From the NCBI GenBank assembly GCA_903845365.1, contig CAIMXI010000270.1, positions 1 to 36,697 on the forward strand: a stretch of 36,697 nucleotides of DNA, given 5' to 3'. Shown here piece after piece: positions 23,997 to 32,900 of the stretch. The first letter of the stretch is position 1; each line of letters starts with the position of its first letter. The notes beneath the pieces were generated by a model, which was given only the letters and a program-made list of their open reading frames with translations, was not told the origin of the DNA and ran no database searches. A program made the translations under genes and the position numbers. Origin of the DNA: an uncultured Geobacteraceae bacterium. GTDB taxonomy: Bacteria; Desulfobacterota; Desulfuromonadia; Geobacterales; Pseudopelobacteraceae.

Positions 23997-25013
23997 CTAT
24001 TTATTTCGCGTAAGGTAATAGCCCTTGAACCACTCAACAAAATTATTAATACCATCTTCAATAGTTGTATTCGGTCTAAAGCCGACATCTGTAACCAAAT
24101 CATCCACATCGGCATAAGTTGCTGTCACATCACCGGCTTGCATTGGCAAAAGGTTATTAATTGCATTTTTACCCAGACACTTTTCTAACGTTTCAATAAA
24201 GAGCATTAACTCCACCGGTCTGTTGTTACCAATGTTGTAAATTCTATACGGCGCATAGCTTGTTGCAGGATCTGGGTTAGCACTATTCCAATTTGAGTTG
24301 GGTTGCGGAATGTTATTAACAACACGAACCAAGCCTTCGACAATATCGTCGATATAGGTAAAATCGCGCTTCATTATTCCGTTATTGAACACATCAATGG
24401 GTTTGCCTTCAACAATCGACTTGGTGAATGAAAAGTAAGCCATATCAGGTCGCCCCCAAGGCCCATAAACGGTGAAAAAACGGAGGCCAGTTGTAGGAAT
24501 GCTGTAGAGGCTCGAATAGGTGTGAGCCATAAGTTCATTTGCTTTTTTAGTTGCGGCGTAAAGGGAAACAGGATGATCCACACTTTGATGCACTGAAAAC
24601 GGCATAGTAGTATTGGTGCCGTAAACCGAACTTGAAGAGGCGTACACAAGATGTTTTACCATGTTGTGCCGGCACCCCTCAAGAATGTTCATAAAACCGA
24701 CGATATTGCTGTTGATGTAGGCGTGCGGATTCTGAATTGAGTAACGTACACCAGCCTGAGCTGCCAAGTTGACTACCTTATCAAAAAGTTCACCGGTAAA
24801 CAGGCGAGCTATCCCGTCCTGGTCACACAAGTCCATCTTGATGAATCTGAATGAGGGATAAATTTCAAGTTGTCTAAGACGAGCAGCTTTCAACGTGACG
24901 TCATAATAGTCGTTTAGGTTATCAATTCCTATAACCTCGTCGCCACGCTCCAGTAAGCGTTTAGCAAGATGAAATCCTATAAAACCAGCAGCACCTGTCA
25001 CCAAAATTTTCAT
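23997..25013 (-). CDS. UDP-glucuronate 4-epimerase-like SDR
   Basis: The 338-residue extended SDR has [37 protein letters not shown], the classic GAE/WbnF/LpsL N-terminus. [39 protein letters not shown] (Y152, K156), [13 protein letters not shown] and [12 protein letters not shown] follow. These match bacterial UDP-GlcA 4-epimerases closely, so the product is probably UDP-galacturonate. UDP-glucose dehydrogenase, which would supply the substrate, is not in the window. It is the first gene of the polysaccharide operon; the promoter should lie in the 226 bp upstream. The ATG has only a weak GATGAGAT in front. Confidence 0.9.
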   Translation of the reverse strand: MKILVTGAAGFIGFHLAKRLLERGDEVIGIDNLNDYYDVTLKAARLRQLEIYPSFRFIKMDLCDQDGIARLFTGELFDKVVNLAAQAGVRYSIQNPHAYINSNIVGFMNILEGCRHNMVKHLVYASSSSVYGTNTTMPFSVHQSVDHPVSLYAATKKANELMAHTYSSLYSIPTTGLRFFTVYGPWGRPDMAYFSFTKSIVEGKPIDVFNNGIMKRDFTYIDDIVEGLVRVVNNIPQPNSNWNSANPDPATSYAPYRIYNIGNNRPVELMLFIETLEKCLGKNAINNLLPMQAGDVTATYADVDDLVTDVGFRPNTTIEDGINNFVEWFKGYYLTRNK

Positions 25014-25106
25014 GTTATCTCATCACTCTATGTCATTATCATTTTCTTTTTGTGGAATCTAAGGGGGCAGGCTACTTTACATTTATGAAGCAAGAACTAA
25101 ACATAT

Positions 25107-25142
25107 CTTTGGAGCCAGCTCAAGCCAACTATCCAATGTCTA
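25107..25142 (+). repeat. REP-like motif, copy A
   Basis: This 36-bp stretch matches 26400-26435 at 29 of 36 positions by hand alignment, with shared CAAG-CAACTA and TCTA blocks. Elements beginning GGGGTCAGACC are often REP-type sequences spread by RAYT transposases. Confidence 0.5.
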
Positions 25143-25150
25143 AAGATTTA

Positions 25151-25170
25151 AGTGCCGGTACACCGGCACT
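25151..25170 (-). terminator. Perfect hairpin downstream of the ParB-like gene
   Basis: AGTGCCGG, loop TACA, CCGGCACT: an 8-bp perfect GC-rich stem. It lies 70 bp past the ParB-like stop and ahead of the polysaccharide operon. No long T-run follows on either strand, so it may be a weak terminator or an mRNA-stabilising hairpin. Confidence 0.45.
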
Positions 25171-25239
25171 CGTAACGCCATAATATCATTTGCGAATACG
25201 GACATCATCAAAAGTTTTACCCTTCAACCAAGCCACAAT

Positions 25240-26022
25240 TTACGGTGTCAGCGTGGGTATCATAGAGTTCTCAATCGCACTTTTGAGGCCAAGCAGAGCA
25301 GCCTCGAAAAGAGAGGCATCATCCAGACTCCATGCAGTTTTGTCAACACTTTTGATCTTCTCAATTATCTTATTGATGGCATCAATCAAAGCCGCTGGAT
25401 CGTTTATATCTTTCTTTTGCCTGGTACCCTTAACCTTCTGTTGTTTCGCCTTGTAGCTGTTATATGCGGTCATCATCCCGCGTACCTGCTTCTTACGGGC
25501 AATGTCAATCAGAGTTGATCTGGATATCTGACGATCACCACGACATTCATCCCGAATCTCCTGCGGAAGCTTATTGAGCGTTAAAATATCACCAACAGTC
25601 GTGCGAGCCTTGCCGACAATAACACCCAACTGTTCTTGTGTATAACTCTGTTCCATCATCAGCCGCTGGAGTGCTTCAGCCTCTTCAACAGCAGTCAGAT
25701 CCTGACGCAACAGGTTTTCCACCAGCGCAACTTCAGCATAGTTGGTATCAGCAATATATACTGCTGGAACTGTAACCAGACCAGCAGCGCGGGCAGCAGT
25801 AACGCGGCGTTCGCCTGCAACAATTATCAGATTTCCTTCAGCATCAGCCCTAAAAAGTATAGGCTGCAGCACACCAAGTTTGGCAACCGAAGCTGTGATA
25901 TCTTCCAGACCCACGGCATCAATAACCTTGCGCGGCTGCGCTGGATCAGCCTGCAGATCGTTAGGAGAAAGTTCGTAAAGTTTCCCTTTTTCGTAGATGA
26001 CGCTTGTTTCTGTGGCTGCCAT
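25240..26022 (-). CDS. ParB/Spo0J-like DNA-binding protein (solitary)
   Basis: The 260-residue protein has a ParB N-terminal domain: LSPNDLQADPAQPRKV, then VLQPILFRADAEGNLIIVAGERRVTAARAAG. The arginine box is GERRVTAARAAG at 70-81, the CTP-binding signature of the family. ENLLRQDLTAVEEAEALQRL follows. A helix-turn-helix at about 127-150 is YTQEQLGVIVGKARTTVGDIL. The C-terminal region from 195 (KGTRQKKDINDPAAL) does not look like the ParB dimer domain. No parA and no parS-like palindrome is seen nearby, so a chromosomal or plasmid partition role is not supported; an accessory regulator is possible. GAGGGG precedes the ATG. After the TAA the same frame stays open for 17 sense codons (IVAWLKGKTFDDVRIRK) to a TGA at 25186, suggesting a recent premature stop. 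Confidence 0.82.
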   Translation of the reverse strand: MAATETSVIYEKGKLYELSPNDLQADPAQPRKVIDAVGLEDITASVAKLGVLQPILFRADAEGNLIIVAGERRVTAARAAGLVTVPAVYIADTNYAEVALVENLLRQDLTAVEEAEALQRLMMEQSYTQEQLGVIVGKARTTVGDILTLNKLPQEIRDECRGDRQISRSTLIDIARKKQVRGMMTAYNSYKAKQQKVKGTRQKKDINDPAALIDAINKIIEKIKSVDKTAWSLDDASLFEAALLGLKSAIENSMIPTLTP

Positions 26023-26088
26023 TACAAAACCCCTCTACAAATAATTTCACCAACAAAGTTGCTATTTGATTGTTTATTGGTTATTCGG

Positions 26089-26122
26089 TCTTTCTCTTCT
26101 GCTATAAGATCTTTCTCTTCTG
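26089..26122 (-). promoter_or_regulatory. Two 13-bp direct repeats upstream of the ParB-like gene
   Basis: TCTTTCTCTTCTG occurs at 26089-26101 and again at 26110-26122, start to start 21 bp, about two helical turns. The repeats lie 67-100 bp upstream of the ParB-like start, where an operator for autoregulation would be expected. Confidence 0.4.
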
Positions 26123-26227
26123 AGGTAGACATGAGGGGACGTTGTTTGTTAATTTGTTATTGGCGTTGAAAGTGGTCAAAACTAAACCCCACCCAGCAAC
26201 ACTTCCACACTCACCCCAGCAACCTCT

Positions 26228-26407
26228 TTAATCCACCCCGCTCGGTATGGCAATATTCTCTTCATCCAACGTTTCACGATAGAACCAGGTTAAAGCTTCC
26301 ATCGGGGTTTTCACAGAAACTTCATCGAGCGAATCAAAAGATAAATCTTCGCTGATTATACAGACAGAAGCGTCTCTTAGGCAGCGAGTTGCAAGAAGAC
26401 TTTGGGG
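26228..26407 (-). pseudogene. Unrecognised gene remnant (59-codon tail)
   Basis: An open minus-strand frame ends at TAA 26228-26230 with residues such as VKTPMEALTWFYRETLDEEN, which look like genuine protein. Upstream the frame hits a stop at 26408-26410, exactly in REP-like copy B, and has no start codon with a ribosome site. It reads as a 3' gene fragment truncated by the repeat. No family is recognised. Confidence 0.4.
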
Positions 26408-26489
26408 TCAGACCAAGCTAACTATTCAATATCTATGGGTTTATGTCCCCAAAACAGCTGTTTTCTGACTTTAAAAGCCCCTTTTGGGG
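26400..26489 (+). repeat. REP-like element copy B with nested palindromes
   Basis: The 36-bp motif at 26400-26435 is related to 25107-25142. It is followed by AAAACAGCTGTTTT at 26451-26464 (perfect palindrome) and by CCCC-TTTT-GGGG at 26478-26489. Arms TTTGGGG (26401), CCCCAAAA (26447) and TTTTGGGG (26482) can pair in alternative ways, as in REP/BIME elements. Confidence 0.5.
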
Positions 26490-26636
26490 GTCAAAACAGT
26501 ATTGTAAGCGACAGGTTCTTCACTTGGCACATTTTTGATGTCAGCGTGTTAGCAGTAGACAGTCAATATTAAGCTTAAGTAAATACCATATCGGTGGACA
26601 TTAGTCACTAAATTTTATTTTTTTGCTGTCGCCACT

Positions 26637-26660
26637 GAGAGAGAGAGAGAGAGAGAGAGA
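26637..26660. repeat. (GA)12 dinucleotide microsatellite
   Basis: Twelve uninterrupted GA units, followed 33 bp later by eight G residues at 26694-26701. Long perfect simple repeats are rare in bacteria and prone to slippage. No gene clearly overlaps this run. Confidence 0.85.
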
Positions 26661-26705
26661 GCAAGCTTTCTAGTATGTTACGCGACTGGAGCTGGGGGGG
26701 GTAAA

Positions 26706-27053
26706 TTAAGCTGAAGCCATTTTCAGCAGTGGATGACTGTAATTCTTGGATTGAGTCGGCGGTGAAGTCGCCAAGATGACCATCAGACTCCTCTTACCAC
26801 TTCTTGCTGACACTCTCAAAATCCATGTCACCGACGAACTTGCCTTTCTCAAGACTATTTCTTGCATCATCTCAAAGAAGCGCTCCTCGCAAGTTTCGTC
26901 CTTAATGTCGATAAATTTGTTACAAATTTCCGTTACCATATTGACCACCTCCTCACACAATCGAGTTTCTACCGCATTTTTAACAACTTCCAGTTCATTT
27001 TTTACTGTTAAAAAAATCGAGTATGACTTAGACTGCTTTTCAGACAGAAACAT
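26706..27053 (-). pseudogene. Probable frameshifted small gene
   Basis: The minus-strand frame from the ATG at 27053 encodes a helical, charged N-terminus (KSYSIFLTVKNELEVVKNAV and onward to DETCEERFFEMM). Its second half changes character to a Ser/Arg-rich stretch. In the neighbouring frame, between a stop at 26872-26874 and TAA at 26794-26796, the sequence reads ARNSLEKGKFVGDMDFESVS, which looks more like a real C-terminus. A one-base indel near 26875 would join the two. No ribosome site precedes the ATG. No family is recognised; the antisense frame is a shadow. Confidence 0.35.
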
Positions 27054-27060
27054 GTTTTAA

Positions 27061-27885
27061 TTCGGTATGTTACTATGAGCAATTGAGCAAAGTGCTTGAT
27101 TGTCTTCTTACCGTTAGATATTAATTTGGACAAAGAATAGGACACAGAACAAGACAAATAATTGGACATAATAGTCGAAATATCAGGCTATTAGCAAACA
27201 ACTACACACAACGAAAGGGTAATAATTACAAACATATGCGGCTTAATCTTGTTTGTATATAAGAAGTCAATCAAGAAGCCTAAGCGATTGAGTTTGCTTG
27301 GGCTCTGCAGCTAGAACAGGAATTCCAGTGTACGGGAACTTGTGCGTTAAGCAGAAACGCTGAAGCATTATATCAACCTCAGCGACGAGATTTCAGCAGC
27401 TTTTGTTGTCATCGATTTTTCCTCTAATCAGAAATTTGCCGGGGTCTATGCCGCCGCGATTGGGGGCTTGTAATTCCACGGCCTGATTAATGTATCAAGA
27501 GGAGTCGCTTCGAACACAATTTATTTTCGGTTATTTTCTTCGAACTATTTTTATTGCGTTGGTGAGAGGTGAAGTTACAAGCCTGCGTACTCTGGCTATG
27601 AACACTCTATGTGAAAATCAAGCTCCCAGGGTCTCTCCGAATCAACTCGATTCACGTCGTCAATACAAACACTCGTCACGCAACCGTCATCCCTCCAGGG
27701 AACTCCAGGCTTGTCGAGGTACACCTTTGACACTGGGAGATCTTTTGATCGCCGAACTTGAACAAGTTGAAACCTACATGGCTGCAAACTGATCCGCTTT
27801 TAGATTTGTATATCTGTTTGAAGTTACTGTAATGCATCGTACAAATATGCTATATAGAATCCGTCAAATTGGCAGGGTAGTATAG
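27061..27885. other. Gene-poor stretch with degraded coding traces
   Basis: It contains four tandem 12-bp repeats near its left end (listed separately). At about 27267-27490 the minus strand shows two protein-like pieces in different frames (NQAVELQAPNRGGIDPGKFL, then VDIMLQRFCLTHKFPYTGIP), which suggests a frameshifted gene relic. At 27596-27787 a minus-strand frame ending VDSERPWELDFHIECS has no ribosome site. I see no intact gene here. Confidence 0.4.
27126..27173 (+). repeat. Four tandem imperfect 12-bp repeats
   Basis: The units are TTGGACAAAGAA, TAGGACACAGAA, CAAGACAAATAA and TTGGACATAATA, with the GACA core in exact 12-bp register. Iteron-like protein binding sites or transposon-end repeats would look like this. 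Confidence 0.6.
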
Positions 27886-29220
27886 GTGGAATATGACCAC
27901 TGGAGTCGTAAAAGGGTAAATTACGTGCGTTCAAAGAAGAAAACGAATAAACACCAGACGATCGGACGCACTGCATCGGCTACCATCACTGGCATAACTG
28001 AATCGGAAGCGGTTTTATACCGCTATCTTTTTAAAGTTTTGCCGGAAAAGAGCTCCGTTGCAGAATTTCAAGATAAAGCAAGAAGGTGGATGGAACCGGA
28101 ATACCGAAGGAATTTTCACAGTTATTTCATTACATCACCGTTCGGTGCTGAGAGAAGTGATGCCTTCAAAACGTACGCGAAGCTTGGATCGAGTATTTAC
28201 GTCGGTTTAAGATGTAATCGTGCAAATTTATTGCTCCGTACGATGCAAGACAACCGCACGCAGCTGGATAATTTTCTAAAATTAAGCCGATCGTTACAAT
28301 TAGCTCTGTTAGAAATTATTACATCACTCGACCATCTTGAACATCAACAAGAATATTCAGTCCTAACGACTTCAACGGATAAACTTCATGCTCTCGGTAA
28401 GCAGCTTGATACACCGATGTCTGCGATACATCTGAGCACTGACGAGGTCGCTGATTTACTCAACTTTGCAATTAAATGCCCGAAAGAGTTTGACACTGAA
28501 TTGGTTTTCAAGACACTTGGCAACTTCGATCTTTCTGTAAACGCAAAATTTAGTTGGTTACATCCTATTTCTGAATATGCGGAATTGTATACGAGCCTGT
28601 TGAACGACGCATTTACAACTGTTGATGAATTCAAAGCGTTCTATACTAGCCTTGTAATGAACACGAACGAAAATGCGGTTGCTTGGCATTACACAACAGG
28701 CGAGAAATTTCTGGGTATATTAGCCGACAGCGTCATCAAACCTTCAGTTATAAGTGCTGTCGAGCGATTACATGAACGTCCTATTACTTGGTTTACGGTC
28801 GACCAATTTTGGGAACCGACAACGGCTTACGTTTTTATAGGCGACGAATCTGACCAGTCGAAACTATTTACACTCGAAGAAACGTGTCTTCATGGATGTG
28901 GGCTACTACGCTTAGGGCTTCCGTCATCAGCACGACGGGATGGAACTTTAACCCCGTGGTCTGAACTTTGGCAAGCTGCCGGTGTCAAGCCTGATGTCAA
29001 AGCTTCTTTAGAACATGAAGGCATTTGTAGAGGATCTGACCCTGAAGATTGGTACGGCAGTTTCGAATCAGTACCGTTACAAAACCTTATAATTGAATAC
29101 GTATCTCAGCATACGAATAATTATGCATGGGTTAGAATGGATACCGACGAGAAAGTAAAGTCAATGATTGACGAGATCGAAGTGCGCGTTGCAGAAGAGA
29201 AAGAGCGAAGAGGATGGTGA
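27886..29220 (+). CDS. Unrecognised 444-aa protein with an ART-like HYTT motif
   Basis: No family is recognised with confidence. The N-terminus is basic (RKRVNYVRSKKKTNKH). The middle (40-250) is helical. Residues 265-320 read AVAWHYTTGEKFLGILADSV, IKP, then RPITWFTVDQFWEPTTAYVF. The H-Y-T...ILxxG/S-x-IKP...WF pattern resembles the first strands of ADP-ribosyltransferase-fold proteins such as DarT or Tpt1, with H268 as a candidate NAD-binding histidine; this is an analogy only. Starts are uncertain: GTG at 27886 lacks a ribosome site, while GTG at 27925 has AAAGGG about 9 bases upstream. It is followed 6 bp later by a DUF2164 gene, and both face away from the ParB-like gene. Confidence 0.75.
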   Translation: MEYDHWSRKRVNYVRSKKKTNKHQTIGRTASATITGITESEAVLYRYLFKVLPEKSSVAEFQDKARRWMEPEYRRNFHSYFITSPFGAERSDAFKTYAKLGSSIYVGLRCNRANLLLRTMQDNRTQLDNFLKLSRSLQLALLEIITSLDHLEHQQEYSVLTTSTDKLHALGKQLDTPMSAIHLSTDEVADLLNFAIKCPKEFDTELVFKTLGNFDLSVNAKFSWLHPISEYAELYTSLLNDAFTTVDEFKAFYTSLVMNTNENAVAWHYTTGEKFLGILADSVIKPSVISAVERLHERPITWFTVDQFWEPTTAYVFIGDESDQSKLFTLEETCLHGCGLLRLGLPSSARRDGTLTPWSELWQAAGVKPDVKASLEHEGICRGSDPEDWYGSFESVPLQNLIIEYVSQHTNNYAWVRMDTDEKVKSMIDEIEVRVAEEKERRGW

Positions 29221-29226
29221 GCCGTT

Positions 29227-29520
29227 TTGGAAATTAAGCTTGAAAAAGATGCTGAAAAGAAGCTTGTTACCTCCATCAAGCGCTACGTAAGCGAAAACCT
29301 TGATATCGAAATTGGAGAATTGCAGTCTTCTCTCTTTCTGCAGTTTTGTCTTGAGGAGATTGGTCCCGTGATTTACAACCGTGCAATTTCCGATGCTCAA
29401 ACGTATATGCAGGAAAAAGCAATGGATATTGAGAATACCTGTTTCGCAGCTGACTCAACGTATTGGGCGAAACAAGACAAAAAGACTGCTCAACGTCGAC
29501 CTGGAACTGGTAAACGCTAA
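29227..29520 (+). CDS. DUF2164 family protein
   Basis: The 97-residue protein matches the DUF2164 pattern: IKLEKDAEKKLVTSIKRYVS, ENLDIEIGELQSSLFLQFCL, EEIGPVIYNRAISDAQTYMQ and a final EKAMDIENTCFA. The domain covers the first 75 residues; a basic tail (KKTAQRRPGTGKR) follows. Function in the family is unknown. It starts at TTG 29227, 6 bp after the upstream stop, with GGTGAG as a possible ribosome site, so the two genes look coupled. The stop codon lies inside a perfect hairpin. Confidence 0.85.
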   Translation: MEIKLEKDAEKKLVTSIKRYVSENLDIEIGELQSSLFLQFCLEEIGPVIYNRAISDAQTYMQEKAMDIENTCFAADSTYWAKQDKKTAQRRPGTGKR

Positions 29521-29531
29521 AGAGCGTTTAC
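29510..29531 (+). terminator. Hairpin overlapping the DUF2164 stop codon
   Basis: GTAAACGCT, loop AAAG, AGCGTTTAC form a perfect 9-bp stem. There is no T-run after it, so intrinsic termination is uncertain; it may protect the 3' end. Confidence 0.45.
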
Positions 29532-29590
29532 GGTGATCGAGTTAAGCAGTCCTGTCAATTTTACGAACCAAAAATCAGCCGGATTGCGGT

Positions 29591-29857
29591 TTAAAGCCCC
29601 TTCAAATCCTTGCCTGCGGTAAACTTGCCGCTTTTTGATGCTGCGATCTGAATCTCAGCACCAGTCTGCGGGTTGCGACCTTTGCGAGCAGCACGTTCTG
29701 ATACACAGAAAGTGCCGAAACCGGGGAAAGTGATCTTGTCACCGGCTTTCAACAACTTTGTCGTTACTGAAATAAACGCTTCTACGTTATCTGCTGCTAC
29801 GGTTTTTGGTACGTTCAGTTCCTCTGCTACTGCTGCCACAAATTCTGCTGTAGTCAT
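29591..29857 (-). CDS. HU/IHF-family DNA-binding protein, left copy lacking expression signals
   Basis: The 88-residue histone-like protein has TTAEFVAAVAEELNVPKTVA (dimerisation helices), GDKITFPGFGTF, the DNA-binding arm ARKGRNPQTGAEI and a KDLKGL end. It differs from the right copy (35141-35407) at five residues: T3K, N15D, C51G, A56S and R61S. Upstream of its ATG only GTTGT is shared with the right copy, then homology ends. The ribosome site and promoter seen at the right copy are missing, and an 11-G tract lies 55 bp upstream. It may be expressed only by readthrough from the NACHT gene, or not at all. The protein itself is intact and keeps the standard Arg in the arm. Confidence 0.88.
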   Translation of the reverse strand: MTTAEFVAAVAEELNVPKTVAADNVEAFISVTTKLLKAGDKITFPGFGTFCVSERAARKGRNPQTGAEIQIAASKSGKFTAGKDLKGL

Positions 29858-29911
29858 GTTGTCTGAACCATATCGTCAGCGGTGAAACTGCTTCGGCCTG
29901 TCATTGCATCC

Positions 29912-29922
29912 GGGGGGGGGGG
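29912..29922. repeat. Tract of eleven G residues
   Basis: An uninterrupted G11 run lies between the metallophosphoesterase-NACHT stop and the left HU start. Such tracts are slippage-prone. Confidence 0.85.
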
Positions 29923-29947
29923 TACATTTCGATTGATTCTGTAGAAT

Positions 29948-32900
29948 TCAGTTTATTTGAGTCTTTACAGTTTCTTTTAGTCTTTTTAATGTCAATTCTT
30001 TTCTCACGTCACTTGCAAAAGTATCACGTGCAATTCCGGGTATTTTTGCATGGGTTTCAGCATATTTACCTCTAATTTGTTCTAAAAGAGCAATTGCCTG
30101 ATCCAAAGAATCACTGCCAAGTTTATTCTCGTAACAATAAACCCGTATATATGTGAAAATAATATAATCAACTATTGAGGAATGAGAATCTATAATAAGT
30201 TGCTTTACGATATCTCTGGATGCTGCAAAGTCTAGTTTCATTAGGAGCATTGACAAGAAACATTTTTTAAGCGTGTCTTTCTCAATTTGAGCTAAATCTT
30301 TAACGGTATTTTTTAGCTTTGCGTTACCCATATGATCCGACATATGAAGAATTACCGAAACAGGGAGTACCCGGTAAATAATTTCTTGCGATTTCTTGAC
30401 TAGTTGTTCCGTTCGTTCGTTTTTGATTTCTTCTATTCTCTCTCCTAGCAGAATTTCATAAATTTCACGAATAGATATATCATGAATAAAAAGCTTGAAG
30501 TCTTCAATGGAAGCCCACATTGTACCTATATAATAATCAACGCATTTACTAATATATACTTTCCTATCCTCTGCGGTTAATTCTCTTGTGTTTCTTAATA
30601 TGTCAGCCTCTAACGTTATAAGTCTTATAGCTTTTTCTAGATCATCGTCAGCATCTTTACTCATAGAAGTATTCTCAAGTATGTCAACATTTTGTAAATA
30701 TATTTGATCGGAAACTTCATCTTTTATCTCAACGTGATTTTTTTCTCTGATTTCACTTTTTACTTGTTTTGTTAACAATACTATTGATTCCTGGAAATGA
30801 TTCATATCGTGAATCGACTCGTGCTGTTGACCTAAAATTTCGCGCATTGCAAATGACGTGCGCCGATCAATTTCAGCAAGCAATAGATGATCGTCACGGA
30901 GCAAACCGGCCTTATATGCTATGGCCGTTGAAAATTTGAGGTAGTCTTCTCTTGACATTAGCATCGTATCAAATACTTTATCTTTTTGCATACCCCTTGC
31001 TATGAAATAATTTAACCAAAATCTGAATTTGAATGTAATTTTTCTGTTGGTATTTGCAAGAATCTGTTTCGAGAAAAATGGATTAAATGTAGATTCCCGT
31101 GGCATATCTTCATCAAACCGCTTAAAATAATGCAATTTAGCTTCCTCATATTTATCTATCGTCCACTCATAGGTATCACTTTCGACCATGGTTTTAGCGA
31201 TGTAAATTAGAAAGCTCTCTTTTTCTTTAAAATCCAGTTCGTGGTCAATTTCTTCATCTGAGAGTTTTTCAAGTATTTCTTCGAAGTAGTTTTCTATAAG
31301 GTATGCTTCATTTCGGATATTCTTCTGACTTTTATCTCTAAACAATACACCGATAAATAACGTCACGGTCATTGGTGTGACTGGCACTTGTAACTGCTTG
31401 AAATAATACACTATTTGTTTGAGCATCTTATCAACGTCATATTTGCCAAATATGTTCCATTTATGAAGTAGCTCCCTAATTTTTCCTGTATTCATAGGCT
31501 GAATATAATAGTTGTTAGCGCCTAACGTTTCATTAAGTGATATAGATTCCTGCTTAAATGCTTGTGATATACGGTCCGATACCGTTATAATATATCTGCA
31601 AGTTGGATATAATTTATAAATTTCCGTAAGTACGATCTTTCTTTTTTCACGTGAAGTATCATCAACGTCGTCATAATCATCAATCAAGAATAATACATTT
31701 CCTTCTTTTAGATATTTTTCCATTTCAGGTCTTGTCACAAGACTATCAATTGCTTTACTAGCTACAACCGATATCGATGAAGGATTATTTTTAGGAATTT
31801 CTCTAAAATTTATAAATACCGGTAATTTGCTGGCTAAATTACCATCATTATTTAACACTTGTTCCTTGATATAATTAAGAAGTGTAGTCTTGCCAAATTC
31901 TTTCCCGCCAAAAAACAATATGTTTTCCAATGTCGCTAATAGATCCGTTAACTTAAATGTTTCGAGTTTTGGTTCACTTTTATCATATCTTGATTTATTT
32001 GTTATAACTGGTTCGACAAATATCTCGCTCAGTTTAACTGAATCGATATTTGTGAGAGGAACGATTACTTTATCGCTTTTTCCGGTGTCTATTCTCAATA
32101 CAGATCTAATTTTACTAAGATCTATTAATTTATGCGTCTCAGGATTTGAGCAAATAAAATTATTGCATTTAACAATGCCACTTTCACATTTCTCCGTTTC
32201 TTGGTCAAACTCTCCTCTTATCTCGTACCATTTTCTCAAATACACAGTTAGGTCTAATTCTTTCAGATCAATGCTGAGTAACGAGTATCCGTTCTTAACC
32301 CGACCAGAGTACATTGATGCGCAAGTTGATATGTATAGACTGCCGAGCAATGATTGGACATAATTAAAATTTGAATCGTGAATATGCCCGTGACAAAATA
32401 GGTTGAATTTTTTTGCCATTACACTTTGTAACTGCTGCTTATCCCATTCAGCGAACATGTCATAACCATGATGAGATAGTACGATCTTAATATCACATGT
32501 CGATATTCCTTTTGATGCTTCTTCAAGGATTTCACTACCTATGACTATCATGCCTTGATCGTTACGGTGATCTGCTGATCTCCAAGCGCTATTTAAGGCA
32601 ACAATTCCAACCTTTAAATTATTCTTAATAACTATATATGTATCATAAAAATATGTCGAAATAATCCTGTTATTATTTTGAAGAACGTTTTTAAAATTAT
32701 CAAATGCAGATAGTTTTTGAGTTAGCATTCTATAACTAAGTCCAGTTTTATTACTTTCAACATCTAATATAAACCTGTGTAACGCATCTACATCGTTCAA
32801 CTGTGCATCAAGTCCGGTTTCATATGTTCTATCTATATATGTTCGGTCAACTTCGTGATTCCCTGCAACATAAATAAAGTCCGATTCAGCCAATTCGTAC

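Larger units (their letters stand above)
25014..25239. other. Intergenic region between ParB-like gene and polysaccharide operon
   Basis: It holds an in-frame continuation of the ParB-like frame, a strong hairpin and a REP-like motif, described separately. It should also contain the operon promoter, but I cannot point to a convincing pair of hexamers. Confidence 0.5.

Noticed and set aside
25240-26022. A plasmid or chromosome partition locus
   Set aside because: Only a ParB-like protein is present; there is no parA, no replication gene and no parS-like palindrome in the window.
26637-26701. A CRISPR array or other spaced repeat in the simple-repeat zone
   Set aside because: The repeats are uninterrupted mono- and dinucleotide tracts without spacers, and no cas gene is present.
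26776-27060. Plus-strand 94-codon frame opposite the frameshifted gene
   Set aside because: The peptide is hydrophobic and Ser/Thr-rich in the way of antisense shadows, and no ribosome site precedes it.
27490-27792. Plus-strand 100-codon frame ahead of the ART-like gene
   Set aside because: No ribosome site, composition unlike a folded protein, and an equally plausible frame on the other strand; neither is supported.
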